In this document: in pieces, positions 33,092 to 43,629 of the stretch | How positions within the stretch are numbered: position 1 is the stretch's first letter | Layout: every line of letters begins with the position of its first letter | Origin: Thermoplasmata archaeon | GTDB taxonomy: Archaea > Thermoplasmatota > Thermoplasmata > Lutacidiplasmatales > UBA184 | Reading direction: 5' to 3' | Assembly (NCBI GenBank): GCA_021816865.1 | Contig: JAKAWX010000001.1 | Span: 188,739 to 252,738 of the forward strand | DNA length: 64,000 nucleotides | Translations under genes and position numbers: made by a program | The notes under the pieces: generated by a model | Seen by the model: only the letters and a program-made list of their open reading frames with translations | Database searches by the model: none | What the model was told of the DNA's origin: nothing

Positions 33092-34048
33092 ATGAGCGCC
33101 ACGCCACCGGCCCCCGTTCCGCCCGTCGGATTCGTCGGGCTTGGGATGATGGGGGCTCCGATCGCCTCGCGCCTAGTGGCCGCGGGCACCCCGCTCGTGG
33201 TCTATAACCGCACCCGGGAGAAGGCCGACGCGGTCGTCGCCCAAGGCGCCCGGTGGGCGTTCACGCCGAAGGACCTCGGCCGGGCGGTCGGGGCCGGGAT
33301 CATCTTCGTGCTCCTCTCGGACGCCCGGGCGGTACGCGCCGTCCTCTTCGGGAGGAACGGGCTCGTCCGAGGCGCCTCCCGGGGGGCGCTCGTGGTCGAC
33401 CTGAGCACGATCGCCCCCGGGGAGAGCCGATCGATCGCCGCCGACCTCACTTCCCTCGGCGTCGGCTACGTCGACGCGCCGCTCGGAGGAAGCGTGGACG
33501 CGGCGGGGTCCGGCCGCCTCATCGTCTTCGCCGGCGGGAGCGCGGAGGACGTCACGCGCGTCCGCCCCCACCTGGACCGATTCGCCCGGCGGGTCGAGCA
33601 CCTCGGACCGGTCGGGGCGGGGACGAGCGCGAAGCTCGTGAACAACCTGCTCACCCTGGCGACCGTCGCGCTCGACGCCGAAGCGGTCGCGCTCGCCGAG
33701 CGCCTCGGGCTCGACCGGCGACGGATGCTCGAGCTCCTGCTCGACGGCGGCGGTCGGAGCGCGATGCTCGAGTCGAAGCGCGGGGCGTTCCAGGAGCGCG
33801 CGTATCCGACGTCGTTCAAGCTCTCGCTCGCGGCGAAGGACCTCAAGCTCATCGAGCGGACCGCGCGGGACGCGGGCGGGAGCGCGCGGCTCGCGCGCGA
33901 GGCTCGCCGGCTCGTCGACGAGGCCGTGCGCGCGGGACTCGCGGACGCCGACTACTCGGCGGTCTTCGAGGCGGCGCTCGCCCGCACGGGGCATGCGCGG
34001 GCGCCCGCGGTCGCGCGCGCGGCCGCGACCTCCGCCGTCCCGGGCTAG
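33092..34048 (+). CDS. NAD(P)-dependent beta-hydroxyacid dehydrogenase (3-hydroxyisobutyrate dehydrogenase family)
   Basis: A 318-residue enzyme with the N-terminal Rossmann motif GFVGLGMMGAPIA, the substrate-binding DAPLGGSVDAAGSG segment, the catalytic-lysine segment GAGTSAKLVNN and the all-helical C-terminal domain. Members oxidise 3-hydroxyisobutyrate, tartronate semialdehyde or related acids, or reduce glyoxylate. A TATA-like CTCTATACC lies 25 bases before the ATG. The stop overlaps the opposing gene's stop in CTAG. Confidence 0.88.
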   Translation: MSATPPAPVPPVGFVGLGMMGAPIASRLVAAGTPLVVYNRTREKADAVVAQGARWAFTPKDLGRAVGAGIIFVLLSDARAVRAVLFGRNGLVRGASRGALVVDLSTIAPGESRSIAADLTSLGVGYVDAPLGGSVDAAGSGRLIVFAGGSAEDVTRVRPHLDRFARRVEHLGPVGAGTSAKLVNNLLTLATVALDAEAVALAERLGLDRRRMLELLLDGGGRSAMLESKRGAFQERAYPTSFKLSLAAKDLKLIERTARDAGGSARLAREARRLVDEAVRAGLADADYSAVFEAALARTGHARAPAVARAAATSAVPG

Positions 34049-35028
34049 ACGCCGCGCCGCCGCGGCCGGTAGAACGTCGAGCGGACCTCGGCGGGTCCGC
34101 CGCCCGCCGGGAACCGCACCCGGACCGCGGCCGAACGGCCGAACGCGGTGAACTCGAGGGAGTACCAGAACGCGACCCACCCGCCGGTCCCCTCGGGGAA
34201 CGCCTCGCCGAAATGGTACGTCGACTCGAGGACGCGGCTCGCCCTCCGCGCGAGGGGATACGACCACTCGAGGGCCTCCGTCGCGGTCGCCGGCAGCCCC
34301 TCGTGGGGGCTCGGCTCGACCGGTCCGTCGACGCTGTGCGGGCCGTCGACGATCCCGCGGCCGAGAACGTACCGGGCCCACGTCGTCCGGACGCGCCCGT
34401 CGCGCACCTCCTCGCGGAGGAGCAGCCAGGCGAACGGGTTCGTCGTCGGGACCGGCTGCGCGAGGTCGCCGAGCGCTCGCCGGTGGCGGCCGATCGCGAG
34501 GCGTCCGGCGAGGCGGACGGCGAAGTAGACGACGAAGAGCGCCGAGAGGGCGTAGACGGTCGCGAGGTAGGTCGCGAACGCGACGTGGTTGCGCTCGACC
34601 CCGAGGAGGAGGTAGAACGAGACCGCCGAGACGGCCAACGTCACGAAGTTCACGGCCCGGTCGGCGTCCATCTGAAGGCGTTTGTCACTGAACGGCGCGA
34701 GCGGGGGCACCGCGAACTGCGTGAACCCGTCCTGGAGGACGTGCGCGAGCCCCCCCGCCTCGAGGACGAGGAAGTACACGAGGATCGATCCCGGCGCGAT
34801 CCACGGGGCGACGAACGCCCCCACGACGGCGACGATGGTGACACCGGTCACCGAGTGGGTGATCCCGTGGTGGCGCAGGATCGGGAACCGTCGGGCGAGA
34901 GGGAAGAAGAGCGCGTCGGCGTCCGGGAGCCCGCCCGCGAGAGCTCCGGCCGCGAGGTACTGGGGCTGGAATCCGACGAGGCCGTAGGTGAGCAGGTACG
35001 CGACGAGGACGTGGGTGAGCAGGTCCAC
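34045..35028 (-). CDS. Membrane-bound metal-dependent hydrolase (YdjM family)
   Basis: A 327-residue protein. The N-terminal 190 residues hold four to five membrane helices with the family's metal-ligand residues: LTHVLVAY, GGLPDADAL and RHHGITHSVTG. The C-terminal 135 residues are soluble and beta-rich, an addition absent from short YdjM proteins. The family is thought to be metal-dependent hydrolases acting at the membrane. It is 21 bases behind the aEF1-beta gene on the minus strand. Confidence 0.85.
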   Translation of the reverse strand: MDLLTHVLVAYLLTYGLVGFQPQYLAAGALAGGLPDADALFFPLARRFPILRHHGITHSVTGVTIVAVVGAFVAPWIAPGSILVYFLVLEAGGLAHVLQDGFTQFAVPPLAPFSDKRLQMDADRAVNFVTLAVSAVSFYLLLGVERNHVAFATYLATVYALSALFVVYFAVRLAGRLAIGRHRRALGDLAQPVPTTNPFAWLLLREEVRDGRVRTTWARYVLGRGIVDGPHSVDGPVEPSPHEGLPATATEALEWSYPLARRASRVLESTYHFGEAFPEGTGGWVAFWYSLEFTAFGRSAAVRVRFPAGGGPAEVRSTFYRPRRRGV

Positions 35029-35049
35029 GGTCGCGGAAGACGGGCGCCC

Positions 35050-35316
35050 CTAAAGGAGCCCTTCCTCCATCACCTCGACCGACTCGACGTGCGGGATCTT
35101 GGCGAGCGCGTGCTCGGTCGTTTCGAGGACACCACCCGCGTCGGCCATCACGACCGAGACGAGGAGCGACTTAAGGCCGAACGCGATGTCCTTGACCTGC
35201 ATCCCCCGGACCGTCACGCCGCCGGGGACGGCCGCACGGACCGCGCCGGCCATGGCGTTCATGTCCGTCTCGACGCCCTCGGGCATCAATCGGAAGAGCA
35301 CGGCGACCTGCCCCAC
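35050..35316 (-). CDS. ef1b: Translation elongation factor aEF1-beta
   Basis: An 88-residue guanine-nucleotide exchange factor for elongation factor 1A. The family pattern is clear: an initial strand VAVLFRLMPEG, the central DIAFGLKSLLVSVVM and a final VESVEVMEEG. Length matches archaeal aEF1-beta (about 88-90). The zinc-finger gene 10 bases upstream is its frequent archaeal neighbour. Confidence 0.95.
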   Translation of the reverse strand: MGQVAVLFRLMPEGVETDMNAMAGAVRAAVPGGVTVRGMQVKDIAFGLKSLLVSVVMADAGGVLETTEHALAKIPHVESVEVMEEGLL

Positions 35317-35326
35317 GTCCGGCCTC

Positions 35327-35500
35327 CTACGGGCCCTCGAAACCGCACTTCGGGCACCGGTACGAGACGCTCTGGTCGCGGCAGCGCGCGCACCGGCCGA
35401 TCGACGCCTCGCCGCACTTCGGGCAGGGGAACTGGGTCGCTCCCTTCGCCGGGACCGCCCGGCCGCAGGAGGTGCACCGGAGCTCGATCGTGGCCTGCAT
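35327..35500 (-). CDS. Zinc-ribbon protein with four CxxC motifs (HVO_2753-like)
   Basis: A 57-residue protein with cysteine pairs at 9/12, 26/29, 37/40 and 49/52 (CTSC, CPKC, CARC, CPKC), enough for two zinc sites. It belongs to the small archaeal zinc-finger family commonly next to the aEF1-beta gene and suspected to bind RNA or the ribosome. ATG at 35500 was preferred over an upstream codon nine residues earlier. It lies 23 bases behind the surface protein gene. Confidence 0.85.
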   Translation of the reverse strand: MQATIELRCTSCGRAVPAKGATQFPCPKCGEASIGRCARCRDQSVSYRCPKCGFEGP

Positions 35501-35523
35501 CGTCGTCGGTCCTGCGCGGGAGG

Positions 35524-36354
35524 TCACTTGCGGACGTTGCCCCGCCGGCGGGCGGCCACCCGGGTGGCGAATATAAAGAGTACCCCGAAGAACGCGACCG
35601 CGCCCGCGACGTACCAGAGGGTGTAGTCCGTTCCCGGACCGGTCACGTAGAACGTCGAGGAGTACTCGGTCGCCCCTCCGGCGAACGCGACCATGCCGTG
35701 CTCCGTGGCGAGGGAGATCGTGAACGTGTGCTCCCCGGGGGCGAGCCCGATCGTCGCGTACTGGTACGAGAGGTTGTACGACTGGCCGGGCGTGAGGGTC
35801 GGGACCTTGACCGTGCCGACCGGCGTCCCGTCGAGATCGATCACGAGGGGAAAGCTCAGGACCGTCACGGACGTGGTCGCGACGATCTGCGCGGAGACGA
35901 TGTAGGGCTGGACGACGTGCACGGTGTAGGTCAGGTTGAACGACTCGTTCTGCGTGCGGTAGACGGACGTGATCTCGACCTGGATCGTGAGGACCTCCGG
36001 CGCCGCTCCGACCGTGAGGGTCGGGACGGCCGGGTACCCCGGAATGATCGCGCCGGACGAGGGGGCGACCGAGACGCCGGTGAGGTTCGGTCCGAGGACC
36101 GAGACGTAGTACGAGAGGTTCCCGATCCGCGTCCCGTTCGGGGAGAACGCCGGCCCTCCCGTCCCGTTGAGGGTGTACGGAGAGTGGCCGAGGAGCGGGA
36201 GCACCGACGGGCCCGTGAACGTTCCCGTCACGGGTGTGGCGCTCGACCCGCCGGCGTTCGGGGCGACGAGGAGGCCGGCGACCGTGAGCGTCAGGAGCAC
36301 GAGCGCGATCGATCCCGCGAGCGGACGGGGGACGAGACGCGAGGCCGCCGTCAT
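35524..36354 (-). CDS. Signal-anchored surface protein coupled to AglB
   Basis: A 276-residue exported protein: an N-terminal signal/anchor helix (about residues 14-32), a beta-rich extracellular region with several N-x-S/T sequons, and a C-terminal membrane helix (about 246-266) with an arginine-rich cytoplasmic tail [12 protein letters not shown]. The ectodomain looks like Ig-like or CARDB-like strands. Its ATG overlaps the aglB stop in ATGA. It may be a glycosylation substrate or a partner of the long AglB ectodomain, but this is inference. Confidence 0.7.
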   Translation of the reverse strand: MTAASRLVPRPLAGSIALVLLTLTVAGLLVAPNAGGSSATPVTGTFTGPSVLPLLGHSPYTLNGTGGPAFSPNGTRIGNLSYYVSVLGPNLTGVSVAPSSGAIIPGYPAVPTLTVGAAPEVLTIQVEITSVYRTQNESFNLTYTVHVVQPYIVSAQIVATTSVTVLSFPLVIDLDGTPVGTVKVPTLTPGQSYNLSYQYATIGLAPGEHTFTISLATEHGMVAFAGGATEYSSTFYVTGPGTDYTLWYVAGAVAFFGVLFIFATRVAARRRGNVRK

Positions 36355-39300
36355 CGGCGGGTCCACCTCCGGGTACGCCACCAGCGATAGCCGATCACCC
36401 CGAGCGCGAGCGCCAGGGCCGGGACGAAGACGAGGAGCGGAACGAGCCACGGCGGCAACGCCGCCGGAGCGATCCCGATGCCGGGGCCGGTGACGACGAT
36501 CGCCGAGCCGTTCGGCGGAACGTTCGGGCGGACCGTCGCCGTCCCCACGCCGAGGGTGACCGTCGCCGAGATCGACCCGCTCGCGTTGAGCACCGAGGCG
36601 CTCACGGTGACCGTGCCCGGGGGCAGGTAGACCGTGCCGCTGGCGTTCAGCTCGACGAAGAACGTCTGGTTCTCGCCGGCCGTGAGGTTCGTGATCGGCC
36701 CGCCGTGCTGCTGCCGCACGTTCAGGATGTCGGACGTCCACCCGTAGCTCGCGAGCCGCGGGGCGTCCGTGACGGTGAGCCGGAGGTACTCCTTCTGGTT
36801 CCCCGTGTTGAGGACGTAGAACGGCACGAGGACATGGGCAGAGCCGACCTGGTTCGTGGCCGAGCCGGGGCCGAGCGCGACGCCGTAGTAGCCGAGGACG
36901 GTGACGACGGGCGCCGGCGCGACCTGGCCGACGACCGTCCCGTTGGCGAGCGCGAAGGAGATCGCGACGGGCGGGTGGTCGACCGGCGTCCCGCCGGGCA
37001 CCGTGACCGTGACCTCGCCCGAGACCGAAGAGCCGGCGCCGCCCGGTTCAAGGAGGACGCTGCCGAGGCTGAAGTTGAACGACCAGTATGCGGGGCTCCC
37101 CACGGGATGGACCACGACGGGCGCGTTGCCGGTGTTGCGGACGGTGAAGGAGAACGTGGCCGCGCTCCCGACCCGGACGGTCGCGGAGCCGGGGCCGACG
37201 AGCGACGCCGACACGGAGCGGACCGGCACGGTCGCGAGGACGACCGTCGCGACCACGTTGCCGCTCACCACGGCGAACGTCGTCGCCCCGACGACGGACG
37301 ACACGACCCCGTAGTCGCTCCCTGCCGCCGTGGCCCGGGCGACGTAGGTGCCGACCGGGAGCGCGAGCGAGACCGACCCGGTCGGGGAGAGGCCGGTGTA
37401 GACGACACGATCGCCCTGGGCGTCGCTCACCGCGAGGGTCACGGGCCCCACGCCGGCCGTGCCGTTCGGGGAGGCGAGGGCGACCGTCGCGACCCACGTC
37501 GGAGCGAGGGAGAGCGTCACGTTGGTCGAGGAGCGGGGCAACGCCACCGCGCTGCCGAAGCCGGAACGCGCAAGGCCCGCGAGGCCCCCGGTCGCGAAGA
37601 GCGAGTAGGCTCCCGGGAGCACGCGGGCCCGGAACGTCCCGTTCGGCGCCGACACCAACGTCGTGTTGAGCGAGGGGTAGGGGCCGACCATGCGGACCGT
37701 TCCCGAGAACGCGCCCGGCACGCCCGGCGCCGAGAGCGTACCGTTCAGCCAGACGAGGAGGGTCGTGGGGACGACCGTCACCGAACACGTCGTCACCGGC
37801 GTCGCCGACGAGCACGTGGCTCCCGGTTCGCTCGACCAGCTCTGGTAGAAGCTCCCGTTCGGACCGGCCGTGAGGCCGGTTCCGGTGGCCGCCACCGAGT
37901 AGGTGACGCCCGGGGGAAGGACGACCCGGAAGCTTCCCGACGCTACCGCGGCGTGGACGGTCGCCCCGCTCGGGCTCGTGAGCGCGACGGTCGTGTTGAG
38001 GTCGACCGCGCCCCCGGTGGCGTTCGAGAGGCGGCCCGTCAGGGCGACGGAGCCCTGGTCGATCGATACGCTCGGCGACGTCGCGCCGTCCGCGGCAATG
38101 GTGAGGCTCGTGAGGTTCGTGTACGTCGTGCCGTTGACGGTGACGTTGGCGTAGGCCGAGTAGGTGCCCGGCGCAGCGTAGAACCCGCTCTCGAACGCCG
38201 TTCCGTTCACCGTGACGTTGAAGAACGTCGACGAGAGCGCGACCGTGGCGTTCGCGAGGCGCGCGGAGGGGGGCAGGTGGATCACCCCCTTCGCGGTGAC
38301 CTGGGGGACGAGGACGAGCGTGAGGTTCGACACGCTCGCACCGAGGGGGATCGTGGTCGAGAGGACCGTCGGAGGTAGGTAGACGGTCTGGTTGCCGACG
38401 GGCGCCGAGGCCCCCACCCCGTAGGCGCCGGGCGGCAGCGAGAACGAGTAGGCGGCCGCCCCCGAGAGCGTGAGGTTCGTCGCGGTCGGGCTCTGGGCCG
38501 TGAAGTTGACGGTCACCGGCGTTCCGCTCGGCGGTCCGAGGACGCGCAGGGTCACAACGACGCTCCGCAGGGAGAGCGGAACGCGCGTGAGCGCCGAAAG
38601 CCCGCTCGGGGAGAGGCCGCAGGTCGTCGTCGGCGCGAAGCCGGCGGAATCGACCGACACGCAGTAGCCGGAGGACGTCGACGGGAGCGTGCCGGGCACG
38701 TAGAGCACCGCCCGGCCGTTCGAGTCGGCGAGGGCGCTCACCGCGGGCTGGCCCGGACCGAGCGAGACCGAGACGACGGCCGCGGCCGCCGGGAAGAGGG
38801 TCCCGTTCGCGAGCGGCGACCCGACCGAGAACCGGGGGTCGAGGCTGGCGACCGGGGCGAGACGGACCGAGGTCGGACCCGTAAGGTCGGCCGAAGCGAG
38901 CGCGGCGTAGATGGGGGTCGCGAGCCCGAGAGGTCCCGAGAGCGCGAGGAGGCTATAGTTCGCCGCGGGCAGGAGGAACGAGAACGAGCGGTTCGCGTCG
39001 GTCCACGCGACCGACTCCCCACCGCCCGGGACGTAGGCAATCACGGCCGTCCGGTCCGTCTGCGGGGTCGCTCCCGCCGCAAGGACGGTGCCGCCCAGGC
39101 GCAGGGCCGGGGCGAGTACGAGAGGAGTGACGACCGGCGGAAGGAGGGGCGAGACGGCGACGTCCGCAAGGCCGGCCACGAGCGTGCCGTCCACGTTGCC
39201 GAGCGCGTAGACCGAGTACGTCCCCGGCGGAAGGACCGCCGTGACGGTCCCGCCGGCCCCGCTCGAGACCACCGTACCGTTCGAGGTGGCGGCCGCGAGG

Positions 39301-42300
39301 TACGCGAGGGGGGAGACGCTCGCGTTCTCGTAGGTCGCGATCGGGACGAAGCGGACCGGGACCCCGACGACCGGCACGCCGTTGCGGAGCAGCGTGAGCG
39401 AGACCGACGCGGTCGGCCCGACCGTCAGGTTCGTGACGACCACGGCCCCGGGAGTCCTCGCCGTCACGGCGATCCCGGCCGACCGCAGGCCCGCCGAGAG
39501 GCCGAACGCCGTGAGCGTGTAGTTGCCGACCCCCGCCTCCCGCAGGTGGTAGACGCCGCTCGCGTTGGTGACCGTGCTCGCCACCGTTCCGTTCGCGTTC
39601 GCGAGCGTCACGGTCGCTCCGAGGTACGGCAGGCCGTTCGGGTCGACGACGTGACCCGTGAACACCCCCGGCGAGAGGCCCACGGTCGCGTTGTACGCCG
39701 CGCCCGCCGTGGCCGTCGCCGAGGGGAGGGAGTAGTTGTAGCCCCGGTAGATCACGTTGTAGTTGTAGACGGCCGGGGCGACGTTCGGGATATCGAACGA
39801 CCCGCTCGCGTCGGCGACCGCGGTGTACCTCGAGGTCCCGTTCGCCCCCCAGAAGACGACTTCGGCGCCCGGGGCGAGGGGATCGACGCGCGGGGCGTAG
39901 ACCGAGGTGTTGTTCGCGTTCAGGTAGACGAAGCCCTGGAGCGACGTCGGCTTCACCGGGAAGGTCTCGACGAGGTTGGGGGCGTTGACGCTCAGGCCCA
40001 CGGCCTGGGGTACCGAGATCGGGATCGAGCGAACGAGCAAGGAGTCCTGCTGCCGCTGCGCACCGAACGTCCCCATCGTGATGTTCAGCGTATCGTTGCC
40101 GGGCGGGAGGACGACCGAGAACGAACCGTCCCGAGCCGAGAGCGTGGTCATGTGCGGGATCCCCCAACCGTCGTCGACGGTCACTCGCGCCCCCGAGACC
40201 GGGGTTCCATCGGGCAGCACGACCTGGCCGAGCAGGGTCTGGCCCGGGTAGTACTCGAGCATCGTCTCGCCGCCCCCAAAATATGCGCCGGCGGACGTGT
40301 CCGCCGAGCCGTTCGTCCGGTTCGCGAGCGCGACCGCGGTCGGGAGGTTCTCGGCCGAGTAGCAGCTCGAGCCGACGGGGGCGTTCTTCTGCGGGCAGTA
40401 GTAGGCGGTGCGGTAGACGACCTGGAAGTGCTCGAGCATCCAACCGGGCATGAGCGGCGCGTTCAGGGAGAGCCCCGGGATCCCCGGGCCGAGCCCCGCG
40501 TCCGTCCCGTTGTAGCCGATGTACGTGTGGTAGATCATCGAGTTGTAGAACGGGGCGAAATAGTTGATCTGGTAGTTGACGGGGACCGCCCCGGGAGGGA
40601 CCTGGCCGGCGGGATAGCTCCCCGACGTCGTGATCACGGTGACGTTGAAGAACGTGGTCGGCATGCCCGCGGCGTTGACGATCCGCCCCGTGAGGTCCGC
40701 CGGCGCGTAGAAGATCCCCGTTTGCGTCCCGGAGAACGGGAAGAGACGGGAGTCGGACATTGCGTAGCGGATCGACCATCCCGTGTACTGCTGAACGTCA
40801 TCGTAGACCTTCGCGACGCCCGAGAGCGGCAGCGAGGTCGCGAGGAAGTACGCCATCGCGAGGTACATCGCGTTGGTGGCGGTGATCGTGCTCGGGTTGA
40901 CCGGCAGGTAGCGGTCGGGATGGTCGATGACGAGCGGAAGGTCCGCGGACGTGTTCGCGAGCAGGGTGTGGAGCTCGGTCAGGTTGAGCCCGTCCGATGC
41001 GAGGACAGCGTTGAGCGAAGAGGGCAGGTAGGGAAGGCCCGACTTCGTCTGTTCGGCCGAGAGGAGCGTGGTCGTCAGGACCCCGATCGCTTGGGACTCG
41101 TTCTGGGCGAGGAGGAACTGGCCCGCCGGGTCGATCCCGTTCTGGAAGTTGTCCGCGACGCTCGGGTGGTTCCCCTGCGCGATGGCCTGGAACCCGTAGT
41201 CCCACCAGCTGACGAACGCCGGACGTTGCGAGGGGGGGACGTTGACGTCCTGCTGACTCAGCCAATTGTACCCGGCACTATCGTACTGGTTCGGAGTGTC
41301 GAGGCTCGAGCCAGCGGCGCCGAAGTAGTAGCTCGAGGGGTTCGACGTGTTCAGCTGGAGCCACGGGGGGAGCGTCGCCGCGACCTGGGACGATGCCTGG
41401 CCCTTCGTATTCCCGGGGATCCCCGCATCGATCGACGTCCAGACGTTCGGGAGGATCAGCGCGACGACCAGGACGAGGACCACCACGTGGCGGACCTTGA
41501 ACGCCTTGCGGAACGCCGCGAACTGGCTGCGCCGGTCGGAGAGCGAGGCGACCGTCCGTCGAAGCTCGGGATAGCCCCCGATGTCGAGCGCGCGGCGCAG
41601 CGCCTCGGCCGGGAGGAGCGCGAAGATCGGCGACCCGAGGAGGAAGAACTTGGAGGCGGAGATCGGGAGGTAGATCGACAGGATCGCGAACACGAGGAAG
41701 ACGACGTGGTAGCGCTTGAATCGTCCGTGGACGAGGGTGTAGAAGAAGACCGCGAGGCCGACGAACGCGAGGAAGAACGTCACGACGCCGTACCCGATGA
41801 TCAACTGGTCGATCGATGGCGCCTGGGCCTCGGCAACGGTCGAGTAGATGAGGTTCTTGACGAAGTACCCCTGCCCCGTCACGATGCTGGTGAAGTAGGT
41901 CGGACTGACGACCGCGAGACCCACGGCCGCGGCGACCACGAGGGCCGCCAACATCGGGATCGAGAAGACCCAGGGAACGTCGCGCAGGAGGAGGAACGGG
42001 AGCAGCAGGAGGAGCACGCCGAAGTAGAGGAGGAGCGGCAGGTCGAACCAGATGGTGAACTGCTGCTGGACGATGTAGTACGGCATCGCCATCGGGAAGC
42101 CGATCAGGCCCACGATCCACGTGGCGACGTAGAGACCGAACGAATCGACCCGCCGGATCCGCTCGGCGATCATCGCGACGAAGATCGAGACCCCGATGAC
42201 CGCGACCGCGTACGTGTACCCCTGCCAAGCCAGTGCGAGAGCCCCAAGGGACACGCCGGTGAAGACGGCCCACTTCACGGCCGTCCGTTCGGTCCGGGCA

Positions 42301-42938
42301 AACGCCCGGAGGGCGGGAACGTACTGGCGAGGCTCCCGGTAGCTCTCGACCCAGCGGCGGCTGCCGACCGCCTTGACCGTCCGAATGTAGCAGTAGATGA
42401 CGACCAGGATGAGGAACGTGTAGAACGAGAGGTAGTTCGCGTACCCGAAGATCGACGAATCGATGTTCGCGCTCAGGAACGGGTAGATGAGCGCGGCGAG
42501 CAGGCCGGCCCGGCGGCTCGCGACCTCGCGTCCGATCAGGTAGACCGGGATCACCCCGAGCGCCGCCCAGAGGGGGCCCTGCAGGTCGAGGAACCACGCG
42601 CCCGCGACGACGGCGTTTCCGCCGAAGAACGGGGCGAAGACGAGGCCGAGGATCGCGTTCATCCAGTCGAACAGCGGCTCGCGGGGGTTGATCGCCCCGA
42701 ACGGGAACTTGAGCAGCGGGTCGTGGATCAGGTTCCGATGGTTCAGGACGATGTACTCCATCACGCGCGAGTGGTAGAACGAGTCGGACCCGCCGGCGTA
42801 GGTGAACAGGGGGCCCCACTGGGCGACGACCGGATACGCCCAGATCGTCCGGATCGCGAACGAGAAGCCGAACGCTGTAAGCAGGATCGCCACGGTCCAG
42901 CCGTGACGATGCCACCACCCGGTGTCGGAGGACTCCAT
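36351..42938 (-). CDS. aglB: Oligosaccharyltransferase AglB/STT3 with giant C-terminal extension
   Basis: A 2195-residue membrane enzyme that transfers lipid-linked glycan to Asn-x-Ser/Thr of exported proteins. The first 500 residues hold about 13 helices and the metal-binding Asp52 ([10 protein letters not shown]); Glu370 in STVAEAQ is the loop-5 sequon-binding motif, and WWDYG is at 578-582. Archaeal AglB is normally about 800-1000 residues. Here about 1300 extra residues follow residue 870: repeated carboxypeptidase-regulatory-like and Ig-like beta units (for example [18 protein letters not shown] and [18 protein letters not shown]), about 40 N-x-S/T sequons, then a C-terminal membrane helix and an arginine-rich tail. 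A TATA-like CTATTTATAC is centred about 50 bases upstream. Confidence 0.95.
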   Translation of the reverse strand: MESSDTGWWHRHGWTVAILLTAFGFSFAIRTIWAYPVVAQWGPLFTYAGGSDSFYHSRVMEYIVLNHRNLIHDPLLKFPFGAINPREPLFDWMNAILGLVFAPFFGGNAVVAGAWFLDLQGPLWAALGVIPVYLIGREVASRRAGLLAALIYPFLSANIDSSIFGYANYLSFYTFLILVVIYCYIRTVKAVGSRRWVESYREPRQYVPALRAFARTERTAVKWAVFTGVSLGALALAWQGYTYAVAVIGVSIFVAMIAERIRRVDSFGLYVATWIVGLIGFPMAMPYYIVQQQFTIWFDLPLLLYFGVLLLLLPFLLLRDVPWVFSIPMLAALVVAAAVGLAVVSPTYFTSIVTGQGYFVKNLIYSTVAEAQAPSIDQLIIGYGVVTFFLAFVGLAVFFYTLVHGRFKRYHVVFLVFAILSIYLPISASKFFLLGSPIFALLPAEALRRALDIGGYPELRRTVASLSDRRSQFAAFRKAFKVRHVVVLVLVVALILPNVWTSIDAGIPGNTKGQASSQVAATLPPWLQLNTSNPSSYYFGAAGSSLDTPNQYDSAGYNWLSQQDVNVPPSQRPAFVSWWDYGFQAIAQGNHPSVADNFQNGIDPAGQFLLAQNESQAIGVLTTTLLSAEQTKSGLPYLPSSLNAVLASDGLNLTELHTLLANTSADLPLVIDHPDRYLPVNPSTITATNAMYLAMAYFLATSLPLSGVAKVYDDVQQYTGWSIRYAMSDSRLFPFSGTQTGIFYAPADLTGRIVNAAGMPTTFFNVTVITTSGSYPAGQVPPGAVPVNYQINYFAPFYNSMIYHTYIGYNGTDAGLGPGIPGLSLNAPLMPGWMLEHFQVVYRTAYYCPQKNAPVGSSCYSAENLPTAVALANRTNGSADTSAGAYFGGGETMLEYYPGQTLLGQVVLPDGTPVSGARVTVDDGWGIPHMTTLSARDGSFSVVLPPGNDTLNITMGTFGAQRQQDSLLVRSIPISVPQAVGLSVNAPNLVETFPVKPTSLQGFVYLNANNTSVYAPRVDPLAPGAEVVFWGANGTSRYTAVADASGSFDIPNVAPAVYNYNVIYRGYNYSLPSATATAGAAYNATVGLSPGVFTGHVVDPNGLPYLGATVTLANANGTVASTVTNASGVYHLREAGVGNYTLTAFGLSAGLRSAGIAVTARTPGAVVVTNLTVGPTASVSLTLLRNGVPVVGVPVRFVPIATYENASVSPLAYLAAATSNGTVVSSGAGGTVTAVLPPGTYSVYALGNVDGTLVAGLADVAVSPLLPPVVTPLVLAPALRLGGTVLAAGATPQTDRTAVIAYVPGGGESVAWTDANRSFSFLLPAANYSLLALSGPLGLATPIYAALASADLTGPTSVRLAPVASLDPRFSVGSPLANGTLFPAAAAVVSVSLGPGQPAVSALADSNGRAVLYVPGTLPSTSSGYCVSVDSAGFAPTTTCGLSPSGLSALTRVPLSLRSVVVTLRVLGPPSGTPVTVNFTAQSPTATNLTLSGAAAYSFSLPPGAYGVGASAPVGNQTVYLPPTVLSTTIPLGASVSNLTLVLVPQVTAKGVIHLPPSARLANATVALSSTFFNVTVNGTAFESGFYAAPGTYSAYANVTVNGTTYTNLTSLTIAADGATSPSVSIDQGSVALTGRLSNATGGAVDLNTTVALTSPSGATVHAAVASGSFRVVLPPGVTYSVAATGTGLTAGPNGSFYQSWSSEPGATCSSATPVTTCSVTVVPTTLLVWLNGTLSAPGVPGAFSGTVRMVGPYPSLNTTLVSAPNGTFRARVLPGAYSLFATGGLAGLARSGFGSAVALPRSSTNVTLSLAPTWVATVALASPNGTAGVGPVTLAVSDAQGDRVVYTGLSPTGSVSLALPVGTYVARATAAGSDYGVVSSVVGATTFAVVSGNVVATVVLATVPVRSVSASLVGPGSATVRVGSAATFSFTVRNTGNAPVVVHPVGSPAYWSFNFSLGSVLLEPGGAGSSVSGEVTVTVPGGTPVDHPPVAISFALANGTVVGQVAPAPVVTVLGYYGVALGPGSATNQVGSAHVLVPFYVLNTGNQKEYLRLTVTDAPRLASYGWTSDILNVRQQHGGPITNLTAGENQTFFVELNASGTVYLPPGTVTVSASVLNASGSISATVTLGVGTATVRPNVPPNGSAIVVTGPGIGIAPAALPPWLVPLLVFVPALALALGVIGYRWWRTRRWTRR

Positions 42939-42984
42939 GCGATGCCGCTCTCCGTGAGCCGGCGGCGCGCGAGACCGAGGGGGT

Positions 42985-42994
42985 GTATAAATAG
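42985..42994 (-). promoter_or_regulatory. TATA box of the aglB operon
   Basis: Minus-strand CTATTTATAC, the best TATA match in the window; predicts a leader of about 24 bases before the aglB ATG. The plus-strand reading has no gene to serve. Confidence 0.7.
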
Positions 42995-43065
42995 CCTGCT
43001 CTGGTCGGCGCCGTCAGAGGACGAACCGGGCGTGGCGCCGAGCCGAGCCGGAGGTGTCGGGGGGT

Positions 43066-43629
43066 CTACGCGACCGGCGGGCCCCCGGGCCCGGGGCCGG
43101 CCCGGAACCGGTAGAAGACCCTACCGTCCCCGACCTCGTACGACTCGACCCGGACGGTCTCTCCGATCCGGAGGTCGGTGTAGGACGCCCCCTCGATGCG
43201 TCCGAACAGCCGGAGCGGGGCGCCGTCGAGGTCCACGAGGCCGACCGCGAACGGGAGATCGGCCTCCATACCGAGCGGCGCTCCGGCCAGGACCGCGCTG
43301 AACGCGTAGATCGTCCCGCGCTCCGGCAGGTCGACCCACTCGAGCTCCTCCGTATGGCAGCTCGGGCACGCGGTCCGTGGGGGCCAGTGGAGCGTCCCCT
43401 CCTTCGGACATCGGGTCGTTGAGAGACGGCCCTCCGCGAGCCGCTCGTAGAAACGGTGGAGTCGGGTCTCCCGCTCGGATTCGAGCGGAAAGAAGTCGAG
43501 GAGGTACGGGGGCCGTACCGACGACCGGTCGCCGGCCGACTTCGTCGCCGCGTCCGCCGGCGGCGGGGGCACCGTGTCGAGGCGGGGATCGGCGGCCCGG
43601 GCGCGTCGGGGCGGTGCTTCCGGGCTCAC
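43066..43629 (-). CDS. DUF35 OB-fold acyl-CoA-associated protein
   Basis: A 187-residue DUF35 (ChsH2-type) protein: a disordered N-terminus, a rubredoxin-like zinc ribbon (RCPKEG and CPSC, with ERGTIYAFSAVLAG after it) and a C-terminal OB-fold. Family members bridge thiolase and HMG-CoA synthase in archaea or help other acyl-CoA enzymes. The GTG start overlaps the thiolase stop in GTGA, which fits a stable thiolase-DUF35 complex. It is the last gene of the leu-like operon; no HMG-CoA synthase gene is visible in the window. Confidence 0.9.
   Translation of the reverse strand: MSPEAPPRRARAADPRLDTVPPPPADAATKSAGDRSSVRPPYLLDFFPLESERETRLHRFYERLAEGRLSTTRCPKEGTLHWPPRTACPSCHTEELEWVDLPERGTIYAFSAVLAGAPLGMEADLPFAVGLVDLDGAPLRLFGRIEGASYTDLRIGETVRVESYEVGDGRVFYRFRAGPGPGGPPVA

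Noticed and set aside
39546-43301. Very long plus-strand open frame (over 1200 codons) opposite aglB
   Set aside because: Composition is almost entirely Arg, Asp, Gly and Val in the pattern of an antisense frame of a GC-rich gene; aglB on the other strand is certain.
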